Assembly (NCBI GenBank): GCA_938039305.1 | Contig: CALHUZ010000048.1 | Span: 1 to 8,965 of the forward strand | Origin: an uncultured Saprospiraceae bacterium | Lineage (GTDB): Bacteria; Bacteroidota; Bacteroidia; Chitinophagales; Saprospiraceae | Length of the DNA stretch: 8,965 bases | Direction of reading: 5' to 3' | Part shown: piece after piece, positions 6,371 to 8,965 of the stretch | How positions within the stretch are numbered: the first letter of the stretch is position 1 | How the letters are laid out: every line of letters begins with the position of its first letter | Made by a program: the position numbers and the translations under genes | Notes under the pieces: generated by a model | Seen by the model: only the letters and a program-made list of their open reading frames with translations | Told to the model about the DNA's origin: nothing | Database searches by the model: none

Positions 6371-6883
6371 TCAGATGTCTAAATGGGGTTTTATCTCTTC
6401 GACTATTTTATCTATCCCTTGATTCGCATCGATAACATAATGAGCTGATCGATAATACGGCTCTCTTTCATTCAAGTGATTCTCGATAAAGGCTCGAAGC
6501 TCAACTTTAGATTTTTCATGAACGATAGGCCTCACTGAGCTATCGTTAAAGATTCGTTCTATCAAATGATCGACATCTACTTTGAGATAAAATACTGAAC
6601 CAGCATTAAGCATTGATTCTATGTTATCATTGAAACACGGCGCACCTCCTCCTGTAGCTATAACAACTTGCTCCTCATCCTTTAAATGATAAAGCACACT
6701 TGTTTCGAGCTTCCTAAACTCTTCTTCTCCAAAATGCTTAAATATGCCAGAAACCGCATGTCCACTTCTCTCTTCTATTAGCGAATCCATGTCCACAGCT
6801 CTCCACTCTAAAGACCTCGCAAGGGCCTTACAAACCGAAGACTTTCCAGATCCCATGTAACCTATCAGATATATCCGTTTCAA
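6371..6883 (-). CDS. aroK: Shikimate kinase
   Basis: Shikimate kinase phosphorylates shikimate at the 3-hydroxyl with ATP in the cytosolic chorismate pathway. The 170-residue protein has the P-loop GYMGSGKSS (8-16) and DMDSLIEE, whose Asp33 contacts shikimate. It also has FRKLE with Arg57, the GGG segment at 78-80, the lid Arg118 in SVRPI, and Arg140 in NEREPYY. All expected binding residues are present and the length is typical. The start seems to be TTG at 6883-6881: the upstream in-frame stop is at 6901-6899, and the first in-frame ATG is Met10 inside the P-loop. The gene is divergent from yajC (48 bp apart) and converges on xseB. A weak -7-like TATTTTTA (6924-6917, minus strand) could serve it, with one mismatch to consensus. 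The organism may have only this one shikimate kinase, so aroK versus aroL naming is conventional. Confidence 0.95.
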   Translation of the reverse strand: MKRIYLIGYMGSGKSSVCKALARSLEWRAVDMDSLIEERSGHAVSGIFKHFGEEEFRKLETSVLYHLKDEEQVVIATGGGAPCFNDNIESMLNAGSVFYLKVDVDHLIERIFNDSSVRPIVHEKSKVELRAFIENHLNEREPYYRSAHYVIDANQGIDKIVEEIKPHLDI

Positions 6884-6907
6884 TAAATGCTTTTTTGACT
6901 ATGTTTG
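6878..6907 (+). promoter_or_regulatory. Predicted yajC promoter (Bacteroidota type)
   Basis: TATGTTTG at 6900-6907 matches the -7 consensus TAnnTTTG exactly, and TTTC at 6878-6881, 18 nt upstream, is a partial -33 element. The start site would be near 6914, about 18 nt before the yajC ATG at 6932. The -33 element overlaps the first codons of aroK on the other strand. Confidence 0.5.
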
Positions 6908-6931
6908 TCGCTAAGATAAAAATAAGCTTTC

Positions 6932-7234
6932 ATGATCCTACAAGCAGATCCATTAGCACAGTTGACACAGTTCATCTTTCCAGCTCTTTTGATACTTGTT
7001 CTTTATATGTTCTTCATTAGACCTCAGGCGAAAAAGCAAAAGGTACAGAAGTCATTTGAAGAAAGCCTTGAGAAAGGAAAGAAGATCGTTACGACTTCGG
7101 GAATCATAGGAACCATAACTAAAATCGATGATCAAGTGGTGACACTACAGATCAGTCAAAAAGGATTTTTAGAGATTCTGCGTACAGCTATCTCTTCAGA
7201 AATGACGGAAAGCCTTAACAAGGAAGCTAAGTAA
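6932..7234 (+). CDS. yajC: Sec translocon accessory protein YajC
   Basis: YajC is a small inner-membrane protein that associates with SecDF and the SecYEG translocon. The 100-residue protein has a short N-terminal tail, one hydrophobic membrane helix (about 13-29, FIFPALLILVLYMFFI) and the hallmark RPQAKKQK basic segment right after it on the cytoplasmic side. The conserved soluble domain GKKIVTTSGIIGTITKIDDQVVTLQI ends near residue 75, with an acidic/polar tail after it; the segment is abbreviated here as GKKIVTTSGIIGTI followed by KIDDQ. Length and layout are normal for the family. The ATG at 6932 has no Shine-Dalgarno sequence. In many Bacteroidota yajC sits beside nusB and a DUF1573 gene in the same direction; here the DUF1573 gene is convergent and nusB is absent from the window. 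SecD/SecF are also not nearby. Confidence 0.95.
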   Translation: MILQADPLAQLTQFIFPALLILVLYMFFIRPQAKKQKVQKSFEESLEKGKKIVTTSGIIGTITKIDDQVVTLQISQKGFLEILRTAISSEMTESLNKEAK

Positions 7235-7258
7235 CCAAATTACATTTCTTGGTACTTA
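7228..7258 (+). other. Stem-loop spanning the yajC stop codon
   Basis: TAAGTA (7228-7233) plus CCAA (7235-7238) can pair with TTGGTACTTA (7249-7258), giving a 10-bp stem with A7234 bulged and a 10-nt loop. The yajC stop (7232-7234) lies in the 5' arm. No T-run follows, so it looks more like a 3'-end stability element than a terminator, if it is functional at all. Confidence 0.35.
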
Positions 7259-7404
7259 TGTGCTTTAGATCTTAAATACTTAGGTCACGTGTATATTCCA
7301 TGACATCCATAATACGAAGAGTATACTCCTGTTATGGCGAAGTTTTGATTTAGATTTCTTTTGGATCAGAATCCCTAGTTGTTAACGTATAATAGTTCGG
7401 CCAG

Positions 7405-7422
7405 AGATGTACTCTTACATCT
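7405..7422. other. Perfect 7-bp tetraloop hairpin in the gene-free stretch
   Basis: AGATGTA (7405-7411) and TACATCT (7416-7422) pair perfectly around a CTCT loop. A second small dyad, GTTCA-N6-TGAAC (7426-7441), starts 4 bp later. Neither has a T-run, so they are not terminators. Their role is unknown. Confidence 0.35.
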
Positions 7423-7475
7423 TGAGTTCAGAATATTGAACCCAAATGAATCTTATTTGATTTTACTATGCTTAT

Positions 7476-7500
7476 AAAACCATGCTTTAGCTTGGTTTTT
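7476..7500 (+). terminator. Possible rho-independent terminator downstream of yajC
   Basis: AAAACCA (7476-7482) pairs with TGGTTTT (7493-7499). A T-T mismatch and two more G-C pairs close a TTTA loop. The 3' arm runs into GGTTTTT, so a T-rich tract ends the hairpin on the plus strand. It lies about 240 nt after yajC and would imply a long structured 3' UTR. The stem has only four G-C pairs, so strength is uncertain. Confidence 0.45.
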
Positions 7501-7634
7501 AAACAGTTAAGCCTCGTGGCCATAGCCTTTAAGCCCAAATCGATTAGAGACTAAAGAAGAAAAGAAACTTTGGATTAATCTTTCGTCTAACAGCATCAGA
7601 CATATAGGAACATGAGCAATACTATCTCAATAAA

Positions 7635-7669
7635 AAAAGGTGATCGAACACGAAGTCCGATCACCTTTT
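7635..7669. terminator. Strong bidirectional rho-independent terminator
   Basis: AAAAGGTGATCG (7635-7646) and CGATCACCTTTT (7658-7669) form a perfect 12-bp stem, with two further pairs possible inside the 11-nt loop. On the minus strand the stem runs into seven consecutive T residues (complement of 7632-7638), making it a good terminator for the DUF1573 gene, whose stop is 22 bp upstream in that direction. On the plus strand the shorter TTTT tail could also stop transcripts coming from yajC. Confidence 0.88.
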
Positions 7670-7690
7670 AAAACTTTAATTACGCTGCAA

Positions 7691-8206
7691 TTAGCTTGCT
7701 GGAGCGTCCGGCTTATACACCTTACCTTTTATAGCTAAGTATGTGTTAGCAGGATCAGTATTAGCTGTGATAGTCACACGCTTGTTCTCTGCTTTTCCAC
7801 CTTCAGCACGAGTCTTTCCTTTTCCTCTTGAATCATACTGAACCTTGATAACAGCACTTTCGCCAGCAGCGATAGGCTCTCTTGGCCAATCAGGAACAGT
7901 ACAACCACATGATCCAACTGCCTTAGATATTACTAAAGGCTCACTACCTGTGTTCTTAAATGAGAACTCATGAGTGATCTTTTCACCTTCTTCTATTTCA
8001 CCAAAGTCAAATTCAGTCTCATTGTATGAGATTGTTGTCAAAGGTCCAACAGGTAAAGCCGCAGCTGGAGCCGCAGCAGGTGCTGCTGTAGTAGCAGGTG
8101 TTACAGATGCAGGTACTGCTTGTGCAGCATCAGCTCCTGTGTTCTTACAAGCAACAGCTAGTAAACCAACTACTGCTACAAAAAGAAATGATTTTAAAAA
8201 CTTCAT
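7691..8206 (-). CDS. DUF1573 domain lipoprotein
   Basis: This 171-residue protein has a lipoprotein-type signal: Lys2 and Lys5, hydrophobic FLFVAVVGLLAVA, then Cys20 as the probable lipidated residue (AVAC, with Ala rather than Leu at -3, a mild departure from the classic lipobox). Residues ~32-52 are an Ala/Pro/Thr-rich flexible linker. The rest (~58-164) is the DUF1573 Ig-like beta domain: TEFDFGEIEEGEKITHEFSF, then FKNTGSEPLVI, the conserved SCGCTVP (Cys100, Cys102), a segment AAGESAVIKVQYD and a last strand AIKGKVY. It should sit in the outer membrane or periplasm. The molecular function of DUF1573 proteins is unknown to me. The ATG is at 8206-8204. It has its own -7 element and a strong terminator, so it is probably monocistronic. 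It converges on yajC across 456 bp. Confidence 0.92.
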   Translation of the reverse strand: MKFLKSFLFVAVVGLLAVACKNTGADAAQAVPASVTPATTAAPAAAPAAALPVGPLTTISYNETEFDFGEIEEGEKITHEFSFKNTGSEPLVISKAVGSCGCTVPDWPREPIAAGESAVIKVQYDSRGKGKTRAEGGKAENKRVTITANTDPANTYLAIKGKVYKPDAPAS

Positions 8207-8220
8207 TATGATTATTTATA

Positions 8221-8304
8221 GATTAACAAATGATTGTTGAGACAAATGTAATGTAATGTATTATGATTTTTGTGTGTATGTACTCGATTAACAAGCGATT
8301 AACA
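8221..8304. repeat. Three copies of GATTAACA upstream of the DUF1573 gene
   Basis: GATTAACA occurs at 8221-8228, 8286-8293 and 8297-8304. The last two are part of a 9-mer, CGATTAACA, repeated with an 11-bp period (about one helical turn). The first copy overlaps an inverted repeat TTAACAA-ATGA-TTGTTGA (8223-8240, one mismatch) at the predicted start site. The set flanks the DUF1573 -7 element and could be regulator binding sites. No regulator can be named. Confidence 0.4.
8243..8250 (-). promoter_or_regulatory. Predicted -7 promoter element of the DUF1573 gene
   Basis: On the minus strand TACATTTG (8250-8243) matches TAnnTTTG exactly and equals the sucC -7 element. It would start transcription near 8236, about 30 nt before the ATG. 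Upstream lies a three-fold ATGTA repeat (8246-8260, plus strand) that partly forms the element. No clear -33 TTTG is seen at 18-21 nt. Confidence 0.5.
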
Positions 8305-8305
8305 T

Positions 8306-8965
8306 CTAAGTTTTATGTTCTACCCAATCGCTAAAGTCACCCAAGGTGAGGGCATTGAGACATTCGGCTGGTCGAAGCAGAGCCTTTCGTGCTGCGCTTA
8401 CTCCATATTTAATGTCAGATATGCCATTTATATTGTGCGCATCTGGATTTATTGATATCATCACCCCTTTCTCAACTGCATATGGGATCCAACTCCAGTC
8501 CATATCAAGTCTATAAGGATTAGCATTAAGCTCTATCACCACATCGTTAGCAGCACATGCATCTATCACAGCTTTATGATCTAATGGATATCCTTCTCTG
8601 GAAAGTAACAAGCGACCAGTAGGATGTCCAAGTATCCTAGTGTAAGGATTCATCACTGCTTTAATAATGCGATCAGTAGCTTTAACAACATCCATCTTAA
8701 GGTTAGAATGAACCGAAGCTATGATAACTTCAAACTGTCCAAGCACCTCATCATCATAGTCCAACCGTCCATCAGATAGTATGTCACTTTCGATTCCTTT
8801 AAATATCCTGAATCCATCCATTGACTTGTTTAACTCATCGACCTCTGCCATTTGTCTAAAGACCTCTGGTTCCTTAAGACCATCTGCATAGAACGCAGAC
8901 TTCGAATGATCAGTGATCACTAAGTATTCATATCCTTCGGCTTTAGAGGCCTCTGCCATTTGCTT
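8306..8965 (-). CDS. polX: DNA polymerase X family protein (PolX), C-terminal PHP domain, truncated by window edge
   Basis: About 219 C-terminal codons are present and the frame continues past the right edge, so an ATG at 8959 is internal. The sequence is the PHP domain of a bacterial/archaeal PolX, a repair polymerase whose PHP domain gives 3'-5' exonuclease and AP-endonuclease activity. Metal-ligand motifs seen, in order (numbered from the Met at 8959): ITDHS (His18), GIESDIL (Glu57), ASVHS (His84), ILGHPTGRLLLSR (His112), IELNANPYRLD, and SINPDAH (Asp173, His175). The domain therefore looks catalytically intact in this part. The first PHP motif and the whole polymerase half (of a usual ~570 residues) are outside the window. 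A stand-alone PHP protein cannot be excluded from this fragment, but the motif wording is PolX-like. The stop TAG is at 8308-8306, 99 bp before the DUF1573 start. Confidence 0.88.
   Translation of the reverse strand, partial: KQMAEASKAEGYEYLVITDHSKSAFYADGLKEPEVFRQMAEVDELNKSMDGFRIFKGIESDILSDGRLDYDDEVLGQFEVIIASVHSNLKMDVVKATDRIIKAVMNPYTRILGHPTGRLLLSREGYPLDHKAVIDACAANDVVIELNANPYRLDMDWSWIPYAVEKGVMISINPDAHNINGISDIKYGVSAARKALLRPAECLNALTLGDFSDWVEHKT

Larger units (their letters stand above)
7235..7690. other. 456-bp gene-free stretch with multiple hairpins
   Basis: No open frame of convincing length or recognisable protein remnant is seen on either strand between the convergent yajC and DUF1573 genes. 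The stretch does hold several inverted repeats: the stop-codon stem-loop continuing to 7258, CCATAA/TTATGG (7307-7337) around the palindrome GAGTATACTC (7319-7328), AGATGTA-CTCT-TACATCT (7405-7422), GTTCA-N6-TGAAC (7426-7441), a GGTTTTT-tailed hairpin (7476-7500), and the strong terminator at 7635-7669. No exact TAnnTTTG promoter is visible inside. It could be a structured 3' UTR, a small RNA locus, or decayed sequence. Confidence 0.6.

Noticed and set aside
7507..7596. Minus-strand ATG frame of 29 codons in the gene-free stretch, with a few transposase-like looking residues
   Set aside because: It is too short, has no recognisable domain or start signals, and the continuation in other frames is full of stops. 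I cannot support a gene or pseudogene.
7974..8240. Plus-strand open frame opposite the DUF1573 gene
   Set aside because: It is the shadow of the Ala/Pro-rich linker and signal-peptide codons; its low-complexity Ala/Gly/Val content comes from the GC-rich linker on the real strand.
8957..8959. ATG as the start of a stand-alone PHP protein at the right edge
   Set aside because: The frame stays open to base 8965 and the wording matches the interior of the PolX PHP domain; the first PHP motif would be missing if translation began here.

Overview
The window reads as ordinary chromosomal DNA from a member of the Bacteroidota, perhaps of the Saprospiria/Chitinophagia type. The phylum call rests on several things: upstream regions carrying the Bacteroidota -7 promoter motif TAnnTTTG (upstream of mdh, sucC, yajC and the DUF1573 gene), no Shine-Dalgarno AGGAGG before the start codons, a lactate-dehydrogenase-like malate dehydrogenase, sucC without sucD beside it, a DUF1573 lipoprotein near yajC, and moderately AT-rich DNA. 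The class-level guess is weak. I see no mobile elements, CRISPR arrays, tRNA or rRNA genes, phage genes or recognisable defence genes.

Layout, left to right. (1) 1-1014 (+): 3' part of an FMN-dependent alpha-hydroxy-acid dehydrogenase gene, cut by the left edge. (2) 1031-3476 (-): malate dehydrogenase, then a SelL-like thioredoxin-fold redox protein, then a secreted protein of unknown function, probably one transcription unit read leftwards from a promoter near 3525. (3) 3477-3690: divergent promoter region between mdh and sucC, with a matching -7 element on each side, a 12-bp palindrome almost exactly in the middle, and a second dyad over the sucC -33 region. (4) 3691-6365 (+): sucC, xseA and xseB, closely spaced and with no visible terminator between them. 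(5) 6371-6883 (-): shikimate kinase, ending 5 bp from xseB. (6) 6932-7234 (+): yajC. (7) 7235-7690: 456 bp without a gene, containing several hairpins and a strong bidirectional terminator. (8) 7691-8206 (-): DUF1573 lipoprotein with its own -7 element and repeated GATTAACA motifs upstream. (9) 8306-8965 (-): C-terminal PHP domain of a family-X DNA polymerase (PolX), cut by the right edge.

How the genes fit together: malate dehydrogenase and succinyl-CoA synthetase are both TCA-cycle enzymes, read divergently from one shared control region. The hydroxy-acid dehydrogenase may feed 2-oxoacids or electrons into the same metabolism. XseA and XseB form exonuclease VII, and PolX is a repair polymerase. 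AroK belongs to aromatic amino-acid and chorismate synthesis, and YajC is an accessory of the Sec translocon. I found no convincing new multi-gene system. The observations most worth checking are the symmetric mdh/sucC control region, the structured gene-free stretch after yajC, the repeat cluster before the DUF1573 gene, the two TTG starts, and the uncharacterised secreted protein linked to mdh.
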